Of a DNA stretch of 32,385 nucleotides, positions 18,901-26,974 are shown piece by piece. Within the stretch, counting starts at the first letter, position 1. The number at the start of each line of letters is the position of its first letter. The notes beneath the pieces are model-generated. The model saw only the letters and a list, made by a program, of their open reading frames with translations. It searched no databases and had not been told where the DNA came from. The translations under genes and the position numbers were made by a program. The stretch is from Myxococcales bacterium (GTDB lineage Bacteria; Myxococcota_A; Polyangia; Polyangiales; SLQV01). The stretch lies in NCBI GenBank assembly GCA_007131285.1, contig SLQV01000216.1, positions 1 to 32,385 of the forward strand, in the 5' to 3' direction.

Positions 18901-19089
18901 CACCCGCATCGTGGGTGAGTCGTCGCTCGCGTACATCGGATACGCCGCTTCCAGCACTTTCAGCTCGTGCAGGAGGCCATCGTACTCTGCATTGCTAACG
19001 CTCGGCGCCGCCTCGACGTAGTAGGCCACGTCATGCGCGCGAATGCGCCGTCGCAACTCCTCGATGCTTGCCTTCGCCTCCTCAGACAT
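15988..19089 (-). CDS. ligA: NAD-dependent DNA ligase fused to a type III secretion/flagellar export protein (LigA-SctR/FliP)
   Basis: The product has 1033 residues. ATG 19089 follows GGAAGAGG; a further 17 in-frame residues upstream look unconserved. Residues 1-670 are a complete LigA: domain Ia (HDVAYY), the adenylation motif EPKVDG with Lys116, TRGDGAIGEDVT, FANPRNAAAGSLR, an OB fold, a zinc finger (Cys402, 405, 420, 425), helix-hairpin-helix motifs and a BRCT domain (593-668). The frame continues without a stop through an acidic linker into 698-1033, an SctR/FliP-type inner-membrane export protein: VLLTSFAKTSILLSLLRSAFG (750-770), a long Pro/Ala-rich insert (about 805-940), FILTELDEALRLGIWLLLPF (962-981) and LPLKLLLFVSVNGF (1007-1020). 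The methionine gasket (GMMM) is replaced by GWQG. Each half is clear. Whether one chain is made, or SctR also starts internally, is open. No other type III gene is nearby. Confidence 0.9.
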   Translation of the reverse strand: MSEEAKASIEELRRRIRAHDVAYYVEAAPSVSNAEYDGLLHELKVLEAAYPMYASDDSPTMRVGAPVSGGLRRVAHPERMYSLDNAFGVEDVADFDERLRKLLSVSGALEYIVEPKVDGVSLEVHYVAGRLSLALTRGDGAIGEDVTASARTMRSLPLTLPETLDIVVRGEVYIERTALERVNVRRAEQGEALFANPRNAAAGSLRLLDPAEVAERPLRFLAYECLQPIARSQSETLERLAVLGLPVQPWVRRCRGYEEIAAAITALDGIRAELPYETDGAVIKLDVRALRQVAGATSRAPRWAIAFKYTAEQGYTTVRSIACDVGRTGALTPLAHLSPIPLSGTVVSRATLHNYKLLAERDIRPGDRVLVEKAGEIIPHILGVDLAARPPESQPVKEPTTCPACGSVPERAGDAVVLRCLNRACPGRLKALLWYVGRRGALDLEGLGRVLAEKLVDLGFVTKLDDLFFLAQHRDALVALEGLGALSVDRLLASIERAKADRPFEDALAALGIPHVGKVAATRIASALPNMQALADTEPERLEVSLAEVHGVGPKIAQAVAHFMADEGHREVVRTLARLGIGAQRAATGGLSGALSGLTFCVTGTLSESRKVVHERIVQAGGMIHDRVRRDTTYLVCGEGVGARKRESALSLGTKLLDEAGLRQLLAGETVPSDTQPNGTVPADNVTEDEPPLASTGGLLTASLALACGGLATLLMPAQLYAEDVAGTGLDSLGSRGGIYALVAVSLGFVLLTSFAKTSILLSLLRSAFGLAGVPSATLVTALALLLTVIAMRPLLGATIEQLEPRPEAASSTRDNATESVLERWQAFWRLNAQPDKQAFAAELRTNLRAKAATRARDAAAQVPGGTAVDRPDADRPDAGPQAKPAEAPPAGAEARSELAANDAAPWRFSARTPEFAQRAEASSRTHASEAPNAPFAAAAVKGPLSGYLALFDGIWPDALAFILTELDEALRLGIWLLLPFLLLDISAALLVALLGWQGLTLATVTLPLKLLLFVSVNGFTRLFDALIRGYTF
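16990..17001 (-). promoter_or_regulatory. Possible internal ribosome binding site and TTG start for the SctR half
   Basis: GGAGG (17001-16997) lies four bases before an in-frame TTG (16992-16990). Starting there would give a protein opening with TASLALACGGLATLLMPAQL, which looks like the cleavable signal of FliP proteins. It would make a free SctR-like protein from the ligA frame. It is suggestive only. Confidence 0.3.
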
Positions 19090-19346
19090 CGCCCTCTTCC
19101 CGAACCCACCACACCCGCGGCCCCCTGGGTATAGCCCCAAGCCGCCCGAAACGTTAGCGACCAGCTGCCTCGGTTAAGGCAAAGCACCAAAGCGGGACTT
19201 AGGCCTGTAAGTACCGGCCGGAGCCTGAAGCGTCCACAGCGTCAAGGCTTCTTCTCGCAGGTGCGCGCTCAGCTGGGTGCGCAACCTTGTAGAATCTCAG
19301 CGACCAGGGCGCGCCCGGGTAGCTGCGAGAGATCGCCGAACGATGG

Positions 19347-19622
19347 ATGAGGGCCTGGGCATTGATGATCGGCATTGATGAGCCGTATGTACGGCAGCAG
19401 GTCTCTACGGATACGAGGACGGTCAATCTAAACCCGAAACTCGCTTTGGCGGCGAAGAAGCCGATCCGCGACGAGGGAACTGCCTTTGGCAAGCTGATTG
19501 AGCGTGCGTTGCGACGTGAGCTTACCTTGGGGCAACACGTCCCGGCGCTCGCAAACCGCGGGCGACGCGGTGGCGTGTGCCCCGGCGGCTGCGCTGCGCC
19601 CCCATCCCAGCACTCGAGCTGA
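19347..19622 (+). pseudogene. Remnant of a VapB-like antitoxin
   Basis: The segment reading RTVNLNPKLALAAKK and GTAFGKLIERALRREL looks like the body of a short antitoxin (beta strand then helix-turn-helix, with the LIERALR motif). The residues before it, and the Cys/Gly/Pro-rich tail after about 19525, do not look native. The tail overlaps the start of the broken PIN toxin remnant, as though a deletion joined the two genes. A weak intact antitoxin cannot be excluded. Confidence 0.5.
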
Positions 19623-19862
19623 TTCACCTTCAAGAGGTTGGTCGCATCAAGAACACACGGGACATCGTATGGCATCTCGGCTCCACCATCGATCTTAGGG
19701 TAGCGACCACACCCCTCGACGCTATCGCCGAGGCGGCCGCGGGCCTCTCCTGGACCTGAGACCCGTTCGACGGATTCATCGTTGCGCATGCCGCAGCCGA
19801 CCATGCTTCGCTTGTCAGTGCTGAGAGCCACATTCTCAAACATGCCGCAACAAAGCCTGCCT
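19577..19862 (+). pseudogene. Broken PIN-domain (VapC-like) toxin
   Basis: One frame reads PALELIHLQEVGRI, then STIDLRVATTPLDAIAEAA, then GLSWT-stop-DPFDGFIVAH, then SLVSAESHILKHA and KPAW. This follows the C-terminal two thirds of a well-known VapC subgroup that has SWTRDPFDRLIVA at the stop position, so the TGA at 19757-19759 corresponds to a CGA or similar Arg codon. The N-terminal strand with the first catalytic Asp is missing. The antitoxin remnant lies immediately upstream. The gene is therefore non-functional by truncation and by nonsense mutation. Confidence 0.7.
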
Positions 19863-20011
19863 GGGAACGCGTTGGGTCGGGTGTTGTTCGGGGCGCGGGG
19901 GAACGGGCTGGGCGCTTTTGCGGGGTGGTTGGGTGCCTTAGGGGGGTGCAGGCGCTAGACTGGTCGGGTCCGAGCCGGTCGGCTCGTCGAGTCAGGGTGG
20001 GAAATCGCTGG

Positions 20012-23000
20012 GTGAATCGCGTTCGAATAGCGTGGGTGTTGGGGGGTTGGGCGCTCATCGTGCTGCTGGCGCACGAGCGCGCATATACCGTTTCCCTCTG
20101 GCCCTGGCTGGCGTCCCTGCTGCCGCTGCTTAGCGCTTGGTGGCTGAGGCGCGTCGTCAGCGTGAAGCACCACAAGCAGCGCGACGCGGTGAGGCCCGCA
20201 TGGCAGAGCAACCCGCGCGGCAGCGCGCTGCGCCGAGGACGTGGGTCTGGTGGCACACGCACGACGCTTCAAGATAGCGTCGCGGGCTACGCGAGCAGAA
20301 GCAGCTTTGGGCCTGCGCTGGGCCCGGAGGCGGCGCAACATGCCCTTGAGGCCGCGCCCTTTTGCTTGCCGGTCCGCACCTTCGGGCTGGGGCTGGGGCT
20401 CGTAGCCTGGGCGCCCTTCAGCCGCCTCTATCCATCCGAAGCGCTGCCGATGCTGTCGGTCATCCTAGGTGCGGCGCTCCTTGCCGCGGCGTTGTTTCCG
20501 CCCCCCCGTACCCGGACGCTGCGCATCGGTCTGTGGGCAGGCCTTGCGGGCATGGGTAGCTTGGTGGCACTGGCCCTGCCTGCGTGGCCGCTAGAGCAGC
20601 TCTTGGGATCCCGACCGCTGCTGTTAACTCAGCGCACGAGCGACGTGCTCGCCTGTGTTCTGATGGCGGCGGGTGGCCTGCAAACGTGGTGGGCACTTCA
20701 GCAGCGACGCAAGCTCGCGGAGCGCGGCGCGCACGGCAGGTCACGCGTGCCCGCGGCGGCGTCGACGCTGCTCGCGCTAGGTGCGAGCGCGACAGGCTTT
20801 ATCTCTTTGCTCAGCCCGCCGCTGAATCAACGGCTCGCGTCGCTCGCTTGGAGCCTACCTTTTGCGCTGCTCGCGCTGTGCGGCACCCTGCTGCTAAGCA
20901 CCCGCGCCGCTCACGCGACGCGTTACGCCGTCTTGTCCGAAACAACTAGCGAACAACTGCTGCGCTGGCTGCTCCGCGCAGTGCCGGTCGTGGTCCCCGG
21001 CGTAGTGGTGGTGCTCGCGCTGCGCTTCCTGCCCTTCACCGGGGACCGGCTCGCCTTCACGCAGGCATGGGCCCCAGCCGCGCGGGCGAACCCGAGCACC
21101 GCCCTCACCCTTGGGCTCGCGTGGCTCACCACCGGCCTTGCGCTGGCGGTGCTCTGGGACCGCAGCCCGCGCAACCCCCTCGGCCTTGCACGCCGGCGAC
21201 GGGGGCGGGGCGTGCGCGCACTGGCCCGGGACCTTATCCCGCTCCACGAGGCGGAAAGCGCTCTGCAGGCGATCGGGCAGCGACTGGCGGGCAGCGGCCG
21301 AGAGAACTGCCGTTTGTTACTGACCTGCGGCCCTCAGTTGCTCAGCGAAAGCTCGGAGGGCTGGGTGGTCCGGGAGCAGGCGCCAGCCTGGGCCCAACCC
21401 TTCCTGCACAGCCTCGGCCCGGGCAGTTGGCTCGAAGCGAGTGCGCTCAGCGCCGAAGGGCCGGAACGAGGCACCAACGGTAGCGCACTAGCAGCGGAGT
21501 CGCGTGGCGAGCCAGGAGCGCAACGGCAGCTCTCGTCGGAATCAGGGCTGAGAATCGCTCCAGACATTGACGCTTCATCTTCCACCGACCCGTCGCGCAA
21601 CGCCCCCCTACAAAGCTCCCTGGGAGCTTTTTCGGGCCCGCTCGCCAGGTCCGCGCCGGAGGCTTCCATAGGCGCTTTCACCCGGTCCACGGGTCCGTCT
21701 GCGCGGGGCGAGAAGTGGTCGGAGGCGGTCCACGCGTGGGGCCCGGACGTGCTGTCGCGCACGCTGCTCGAGGTCGCCAACCTGAAGCAGCCGCATCTCA
21801 AGGAGCTGACCCAGATGCTTCAGCGCGCCGAAGTGGACGCCTGCGCGACCTTCTTTGCGGAAGACAGGCTGGCGGCGCTGCTCCTTCTGCCGAGCGACCC
21901 ACTACCCTATCCGCGCACAGCCAGCGAGAGCCGCCATCTCGCCCGCATGCACGAACACCTAACGCGCATTGTGGCGGCGGAGACGGACCGCTTCGGGCGG
22001 CAACAGCTCAATCAACGCCTCGCGCTTGAGGGTGCGTGCCTGCGCGAGCGCCTCGCCGGGCGCGACCGGGAACTCCGTGCCGCTTTGGTCGAACGAGACC
22101 ACCTGCGCCTGGGTGCGGGTCTAGGCCACGCGGAACCCGGCGTCAGCCTCAGCGCCAGCATGCGCCGTTTCGAAAGCGATCTTGCGGCGGCAGGACGCAC
22201 CCGGCTACCGCTGCGCATCGAAGTCGGAACCGGCTACGACCGCGAAGCGCTCCTCCGGCAGCTTAAGACCTGCCTGCTCCGGCGGGGCGACCCCTGCGTT
22301 ATCGGTGACCTCAAGCACGTCGCAACCGCCGACAGCGAAGCCTTGCTGCTGGGCTCCGCCTACGCGGGCCTCGAACGTCGAGGCTGGCTCGAACTTGCCG
22401 CCGGCGGCCTGTGCGTCCTCTTTGACCTACCTGCCTTGCCCCTCGAAGGTCAAACACGGCTGGCGCAGACTTTCGCTGAGAACCTAATTCGGCCCCTGGG
22501 AACCCTGGCGGCAATTGAGCCCTTGCGCGCCCGGGTTGTGGTCGTCGTCGAGGGCACTCTCGAAGAACATCTGGCCCAAGGCACACTCGCCGAAGAACTC
22601 GCTCCTTGGTTTGACCTTGGGCTCTCGCTACCCACGCTGGCGGAGCGCCGCGCGGACCTACCGCTGCTCGCGCTAAGCTACATCGCGTCCGCTTGCCGTA
22701 AACGTGGGCTTCCACCAAAAGGCCTCGCCCGCGGCGCCGAACAACAACTGCTGCGCCACGCCTGGCCCGGCAACGAACGCGAACTCGAACTCGTGCTCGA
22801 CCTCGCCGTCGCGCGCGCAGGTCAACGCATCGAAGCCAAAGACCTTCGCATCGCCCCGATAGCCCTCCCCGCCGCCAATCGAGGCCCTGAAGAGGCTCAG
22901 TCCGCAGCAACGTCCGCGCCTAAACGCAGCGCGCCCGCAAGACGTGCATCAACCGGGAAAGCCGGCAACACGGAAAGCGGCCGTTCGCAACGCGCACCGG

Positions 23001-23245
23001 CCACGAAACCACCGAAACCCAACACAGGAAACGTCTCCGAGGCGGCCACCGTCCGCGATGAGCGCGCCGCCCTGCTTCGCGCCCTGAGCGAAGCCAAAGG
23101 CAACAAAAGCGCCGCCGCCCGCGCCCTCGGCCTTACCCGCGCCGCTCTGCAAGGACAGATAAAGCGCCACGGGATCTCCCTAGACGCCCAAAACCAAGCG
23201 CACCCAAGCACGCGCCCTGCCAACCGCCGCCGTAGCACCCCGTAG
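20012..23245 (+). CDS. Membrane-anchored Fis-type regulator with a degenerate sigma-54-activator AAA+ domain
   Basis: About 1077 residues if GTG 20012 is the start; the frame is open to GTG 19925. The N-terminal 420 residues hold roughly ten hydrophobic helices. Next is a variable, charged middle (about 420-720) that may be a GAF-like sensor. At about 733-930 the sequence follows the sigma-54 activator AAA+ fold but lacks its motifs. The Walker A position reads EVGTGYDREALLRQL without GKE/GKT. The Walker B position reads GGLCVLFDLPALP. No GAFTGA loop is seen. Still present are EGTLEEHLAQGTLAEELAPWF, ERRADLPLLALSYI and the C-terminal lobe HAWPGNERELELVLDLA. The end is a Fis helix-turn-helix (about 1016-1057, NKSAAARALGLTRAALQGQI). 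It probably binds DNA from the membrane without hydrolysing ATP or activating sigma-54. Targets unknown. Confidence 0.8.
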   Translation: MNRVRIAWVLGGWALIVLLAHERAYTVSLWPWLASLLPLLSAWWLRRVVSVKHHKQRDAVRPAWQSNPRGSALRRGRGSGGTRTTLQDSVAGYASRSSFGPALGPEAAQHALEAAPFCLPVRTFGLGLGLVAWAPFSRLYPSEALPMLSVILGAALLAAALFPPPRTRTLRIGLWAGLAGMGSLVALALPAWPLEQLLGSRPLLLTQRTSDVLACVLMAAGGLQTWWALQQRRKLAERGAHGRSRVPAAASTLLALGASATGFISLLSPPLNQRLASLAWSLPFALLALCGTLLLSTRAAHATRYAVLSETTSEQLLRWLLRAVPVVVPGVVVVLALRFLPFTGDRLAFTQAWAPAARANPSTALTLGLAWLTTGLALAVLWDRSPRNPLGLARRRRGRGVRALARDLIPLHEAESALQAIGQRLAGSGRENCRLLLTCGPQLLSESSEGWVVREQAPAWAQPFLHSLGPGSWLEASALSAEGPERGTNGSALAAESRGEPGAQRQLSSESGLRIAPDIDASSSTDPSRNAPLQSSLGAFSGPLARSAPEASIGAFTRSTGPSARGEKWSEAVHAWGPDVLSRTLLEVANLKQPHLKELTQMLQRAEVDACATFFAEDRLAALLLLPSDPLPYPRTASESRHLARMHEHLTRIVAAETDRFGRQQLNQRLALEGACLRERLAGRDRELRAALVERDHLRLGAGLGHAEPGVSLSASMRRFESDLAAAGRTRLPLRIEVGTGYDREALLRQLKTCLLRRGDPCVIGDLKHVATADSEALLLGSAYAGLERRGWLELAAGGLCVLFDLPALPLEGQTRLAQTFAENLIRPLGTLAAIEPLRARVVVVVEGTLEEHLAQGTLAEELAPWFDLGLSLPTLAERRADLPLLALSYIASACRKRGLPPKGLARGAEQQLLRHAWPGNERELELVLDLAVARAGQRIEAKDLRIAPIALPAANRGPEEAQSAATSAPKRSAPARRASTGKAGNTESGRSQRAPATKPPKPNTGNVSEAATVRDERAALLRALSEAKGNKSAAARALGLTRAALQGQIKRHGISLDAQNQAHPSTRPANRRRSTP

Positions 23246-23827
23246 CGCCCGCGCACATCAACCGGGTCCAACGTGGCATCGCACCCGGTCTCGCTGGACA
23301 TGATAGCGTCGGGAAGAACCGCTCAAGACCAAGCGACCACCCCCGATTAGTATGTGATACACACCGCAGCGCCTGCCTCAGCAAGAGCGTCTCGTACGAA
23401 GCCGACGAGCGCATCAGAGGAAATAGCTTAGCGCGCCTGCGATCTCCCCGGTTATCTTTGCGTTTTCTTGCGACGCGTTTGCTTGAACGGACCGCGTGCA
23501 CGGCCAAAGCGTGCCTGGGGGGTTGCCATATTTGGGCGCTACGCGAAACATAGGATCTCAGTAAGCAGGGCGCCCAAGGGCGCACGCGCGTGCCCGGTCC
23601 CTTGGGGGCCTCGCACACGCGCTCCCCTCCGGTCTAGACGCCCCAGCGCTAGGAATTCACGTCTACATTAGCGGCGCGTAGACGCCACACGGATTTCATG
23701 CGTAACTCACTTTTCGCGAGTTTACGCCGGCTGCGGGGTGCTCAAGCGTCAGCTGGGTGGGCAGCGCGGGTTAACACTTGGCCTACGTTGTTGCGGGCAT
23801 GGACAATGCTTGTCACCATGAGACGTG
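23246..23827. other. Gene-free spacer before cysH
   Basis: No frame here has a recognisable domain. The CCCAAGGG/CCCTTGGG arms (23573-23580, 23599-23606) could form an 8-bp hairpin, and TAGACGCC occurs twice near 23634 and 23687. No clear promoter, riboswitch core or terminator was recognised. It presumably holds the cysH promoter. Confidence 0.4.
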
Positions 23828-24655
23828 ATGGGCTCGGATAAGCAAAAGTCGGCAAAGCAGCGGCCCTCGGGGAAAAGCGCGTCGACAAGCGAGGCTCGTG
23901 CAGCCAGGCCTGCGGGTCATTTGCAGCCTGCGCTCGACCTCGACGCGGTAAATGGCACGCTCGAAGGCCAAGGTCCGCAGGCGGTCATCACCTGGGCACA
24001 TGCAACCTTCGGCGAAGCGCTGGTCGCGTCCTCGAGTTTCGGCGCCCATTCTGCGGTGATGCTCCACCTGTTGACGCTGCATGCGCCCTCCGTCCGCGTG
24101 ATCCTAGTAGATACGGGATATCTGTTTGAAGAAACTTACCGTTTCGTCGAACTTTTAAGGGAACGCTTAGGCTTCGCGCTGCATGTTGCGCAGCCGAGGA
24201 TGACGGCGGCGCATCAAGAGGCGCTCTACGGCAAGCTCTGGGAACAGGGAGACGCGGGCGTCGCACGCTATCTCGAAGTGAACAAGAGCGAGCCGATGAC
24301 GCGCGCACTCTCCGAACTTGGCGCGCACGCTTGGATCGCCGGCATTCGCCGCGACCAGACCGCGCATCGCCAGGGCTTGCGGACAGTGGAACGGCAGGAC
24401 GGTCGCTACAAGGTCCACCCCATCATCGATTGGAGTCTGAAGGACGTCGAAGCCTACATCACGCGCCATCGCCTGCCGATTCATCCACTCGTCGCCCAGG
24501 GTTATCGATCCATCGGCGATTGGCATTCCACGCTGCCCACCGCGCCGGACCAGGACCCACGCGATGGCCGAATCCTCGGGCAAAAGCGCGAATGCGGTCT
24601 ACACCTTGACCTCGACTCTCGCCAGAACGCCTCGCTGACGTCATCAGGCCTTTAG
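23828..24655 (+). CDS. cysH: Phosphoadenylyl-sulfate (PAPS) reductase
   Basis: The product has 275 residues. ATG 23828 follows GAG five bases upstream. The family is shown by the PP-loop SSSFG (68-72), VDTGYLFEET (94-103), the K-x-EP segment VNKSEPM, GIRRDQTAHR, HPIIDWSLKDVEAYI, YRSIGDWHST and the catalytic ECGLH with Cys256. The two Cys pairs that bind the [4Fe-4S] cluster in APS reductases are absent, because YLEVNKSEP replaces CCxxRKxEP. It should therefore be the thioredoxin-dependent PAPS type, reducing PAPS to sulfite in assimilatory sulfate reduction. The N-terminal 45 residues are a lysine/serine/alanine-rich extension. No other sulfur-assimilation genes are adjacent and it appears to be monocistronic. 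Confidence 0.93.
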   Translation: MGSDKQKSAKQRPSGKSASTSEARAARPAGHLQPALDLDAVNGTLEGQGPQAVITWAHATFGEALVASSSFGAHSAVMLHLLTLHAPSVRVILVDTGYLFEETYRFVELLRERLGFALHVAQPRMTAAHQEALYGKLWEQGDAGVARYLEVNKSEPMTRALSELGAHAWIAGIRRDQTAHRQGLRTVERQDGRYKVHPIIDWSLKDVEAYITRHRLPIHPLVAQGYRSIGDWHSTLPTAPDQDPRDGRILGQKRECGLHLDLDSRQNASLTSSGL

Positions 24656-24943
24656 GCCCTCACCTACCTGCAAACTCCAGCTTGGTCCTTCGTGGTCACG
24701 GTTTCGAATGCTTAGCGGCAATCCAAACCACGAGACCGAGTCCCGAGAGGATCCGGGCGTGCGGCCTCTCATCCTCTTCGACGTTTTAATACGGTGAAGG
24801 AAGAGATTGAGCCCGGCAGCGGCCGGGAGAGGGTGCACGGTGGGCGGCGGGTCCCCGGCCTTCATGCGTGAGCGATTGAAGGCGCGCGGCGAACACAGCA
24901 GCGAACCCAGGGCTGTAGCGGCTCAACCTTAAGCTGATGCGTA
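24656..24943. other. Spacer between cysH and the TPR gene
   Basis: This stretch lies between the 3' ends of two convergent genes. A short palindrome (AGGCCTTTAGGCCT-like) overlaps the cysH stop. No convincing terminator or gene was seen. Confidence 0.4.
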
Positions 24944-26974
24944 TTAGAGGCCGGGCAGCGCGGGCAACGGGTCGTTGGGTCCGGGAGTGGTGCGACCGCC
25001 GGTGTCGTCGAGGCGCTGGACGATGGCATCGGACAGATCGATGCCCGGTGAGAAGAGTGCATCCGCGACTACCTTCGCGGCCCACGCATCGAAGCTGGAG
25101 GCGGAGGTCGTCCCGAGGGCACGCGCCTCGTCGTAAGCCTGGCGGGAGGTTGCGAAGCAGGTCAGCGTCTCGCCGCTCGACGCGGTCAGGCAGCCCTCAA
25201 CGGCCGCGTCGCTAGCCTCGATGCGGAGACGCTCAGCGGCGCGCTCGCTGAGCGTCAGGCCGGGCACACGGCCGAGGTCTCGCCGCAGCTTGGGTGCCCC
25301 GTCCAGGGCGCCGGGTTCGAGCGCCACACGCAATTCTACACGCTGGAGCGGCATGAGCGCCGGCGCGTCGCGCAACAGAATGGCCCGCGACTCGCCCGCG
25401 TCGACACCCACCCGAATGCGCCACGCGTGCAGGCGCGCGCGCAACAAACGCTCGGACTCAGGCAGGCCTGCGAGGGCCGCATCAAGCTGCGTGACCGCGG
25501 CCTGCTCGCCGCGCGCGAGCCGCGCCTCGGCCGCGAAGGCATCGTAGTAAGCCTCGGCTGCAGGGCGGCTGTCTTCTACGCGCGCCACAGCGACCGCCCG
25601 CAGGAACGCCTCCGAGCCGACAACATCAATGAGGTCTCCTAACACCCAGGGCGGCGTGATGGCCGATCCCGCAGAGCCAACGCGCAAGAGGCCGACCAGC
25701 CGGTTGCCTTCAAGCAGCCATTGGCCTGCCGCGCGCCCCGCATACCAGCCGCGGAAACCTAACCACTTGCTCTGAAAGAAGGCGCCAAGACGCCGCCACC
25801 AGGGTTCACCTACCGCCTGTCGCCGTACCGCAACCGCTTGGCTGAGCAAGGCTGAGCGGCGTAGGAGCTGGACCACAATGCGGTCCTGCGCCGCGTCTCG
25901 GCTGTTGTGCCCGCGGCGGTCAGGCAGCGCCGCTGCCTGACCCAGCAGCGACTCGGCGACTTCCGGTCGGCCGCCGAGCAGCAGAAGCTCACCGAGACCG
26001 CGCCAAATCTCCGCTTGGTCCGCGTTGCGTACGTGGGGAGGCCGCTTGGCGCGGTAGCCGGGCATCTCCGCGAAGGCCTCCAGGGCGCTTTGATAATGCG
26101 CCTGCCGTAGATAAAGGCTGCCTAGTTCGAGCCAAGGGTTGCCGTACCAGGACGGTGCGGCTTCCGTCGCCTCAAGTAGCAGCGCCTTGGCCTCATTGAG
26201 TCGGAATAGCGAGCGCGCCGCCTCTGCGGTGTTAGTCAGGTCGACCGTCGAAACGAAGCCGAGCTCTTCACGGCTGAAGTTTAGCGCGCGCGTGCATGCT
26301 TCGTAGCTCAAAGCATCGTTACCCGCCTCAAACTCGATGGCACAGAGGGCGTTGTGCGCGATTTCCTGCTGCGTGACATCGCTGCTGGCAAGGCCGCGCC
26401 CGGCCGCCAAACGCGCCTCGGGCAAGCGCCGAAGCTTCATCAGGGTCCAGGCCTGCTCAGCGATGAGGTCGGGGTCATAGAGGTCGTTGTAGCGCGCGAT
26501 ATAGGCGAGGCGTGCTTCGTGGTCTTCAAGCTCTCCGGCCACCGCACCAAGCTCACGGAGAATGCGCGCGTGCCAGGCCCAAGGCGAGGTGGGCTTGGGC
26601 GTATCGGTATAACGCGCCTCAAAGCTGCTGAGCGCTTTGCGTCCGTGAAACATGGCCTTCGGCAAATCGGCCTCGTTGTAGTGCAGGACATGAGCCACGA
26701 TGAAGTGGGCCACGAAGGCGTCGGGCGCGCCGCGCAGCACCTCTTCAGCGAGTTCCCGCGCCTCAATCGGGCGATTCTGCTGGAGACGAAGCCACGCCTC
26801 CTGTTCCTCAGGCCGTTCGATCCCCGCAAAGATACCCGTCGCCTGCAGGTCGAAGGCGGACTCGGCACGCACGGTCGCGACCCGTGCGCCAGGGCACACC
26901 TGCACAGCGCCCCCCACGGTCCACGTCGCCGCTGCAAGCAGCGCGACCCGTCCGCATCGTAGAACATCCATCAT
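24944..26974 (-). CDS. Secreted or envelope TPR-repeat protein
   Basis: The product has 676 residues. The start ATG overlaps the stop of the MoxR gene (ATGA), so the two are coupled. The N-terminal 38 residues form a signal peptide (VALLAAATWTVGGAVQV, then ARVATVRA). The rest is almost all helical, with tetratricopeptide-like repeats: RPIEARELAEEVLRGAPDAF near 50-70, a segment ending LPKAMFHGRKALSSFEARY, LGSLYLRQAHYQSALEAF near 280-300, and RGLGELLLLGGRPEVAESLL near 330-350. The C-terminal third is helical without a recognised domain. TPR proteins assemble complexes; in MoxR operons such partners are often envelope proteins. The specific role is not established. Confidence 0.8.
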   Translation of the reverse strand: MMDVLRCGRVALLAAATWTVGGAVQVCPGARVATVRAESAFDLQATGIFAGIERPEEQEAWLRLQQNRPIEARELAEEVLRGAPDAFVAHFIVAHVLHYNEADLPKAMFHGRKALSSFEARYTDTPKPTSPWAWHARILRELGAVAGELEDHEARLAYIARYNDLYDPDLIAEQAWTLMKLRRLPEARLAAGRGLASSDVTQQEIAHNALCAIEFEAGNDALSYEACTRALNFSREELGFVSTVDLTNTAEAARSLFRLNEAKALLLEATEAAPSWYGNPWLELGSLYLRQAHYQSALEAFAEMPGYRAKRPPHVRNADQAEIWRGLGELLLLGGRPEVAESLLGQAAALPDRRGHNSRDAAQDRIVVQLLRRSALLSQAVAVRRQAVGEPWWRRLGAFFQSKWLGFRGWYAGRAAGQWLLEGNRLVGLLRVGSAGSAITPPWVLGDLIDVVGSEAFLRAVAVARVEDSRPAAEAYYDAFAAEARLARGEQAAVTQLDAALAGLPESERLLRARLHAWRIRVGVDAGESRAILLRDAPALMPLQRVELRVALEPGALDGAPKLRRDLGRVPGLTLSERAAERLRIEASDAAVEGCLTASSGETLTCFATSRQAYDEARALGTTSASSFDAWAAKVVADALFSPGIDLSDAIVQRLDDTGGRTTPGPNDPLPALPGL

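Noticed and set aside
19199-19843. 214-codon minus-strand frame
   Set aside because: It has no recognisable domain and runs opposite the antitoxin and PIN remnants, which are supported by motifs.
22311-22910. 199-codon minus-strand frame
   Set aside because: It is Arg-rich and opposite the AAA+ part of the regulator, so it is a shadow frame.
24656-24943. Possible tRNA near a GGTTTCGAATGC-like segment
   Set aside because: No cloverleaf, anticodon arm or acceptor pairing could be built around it.
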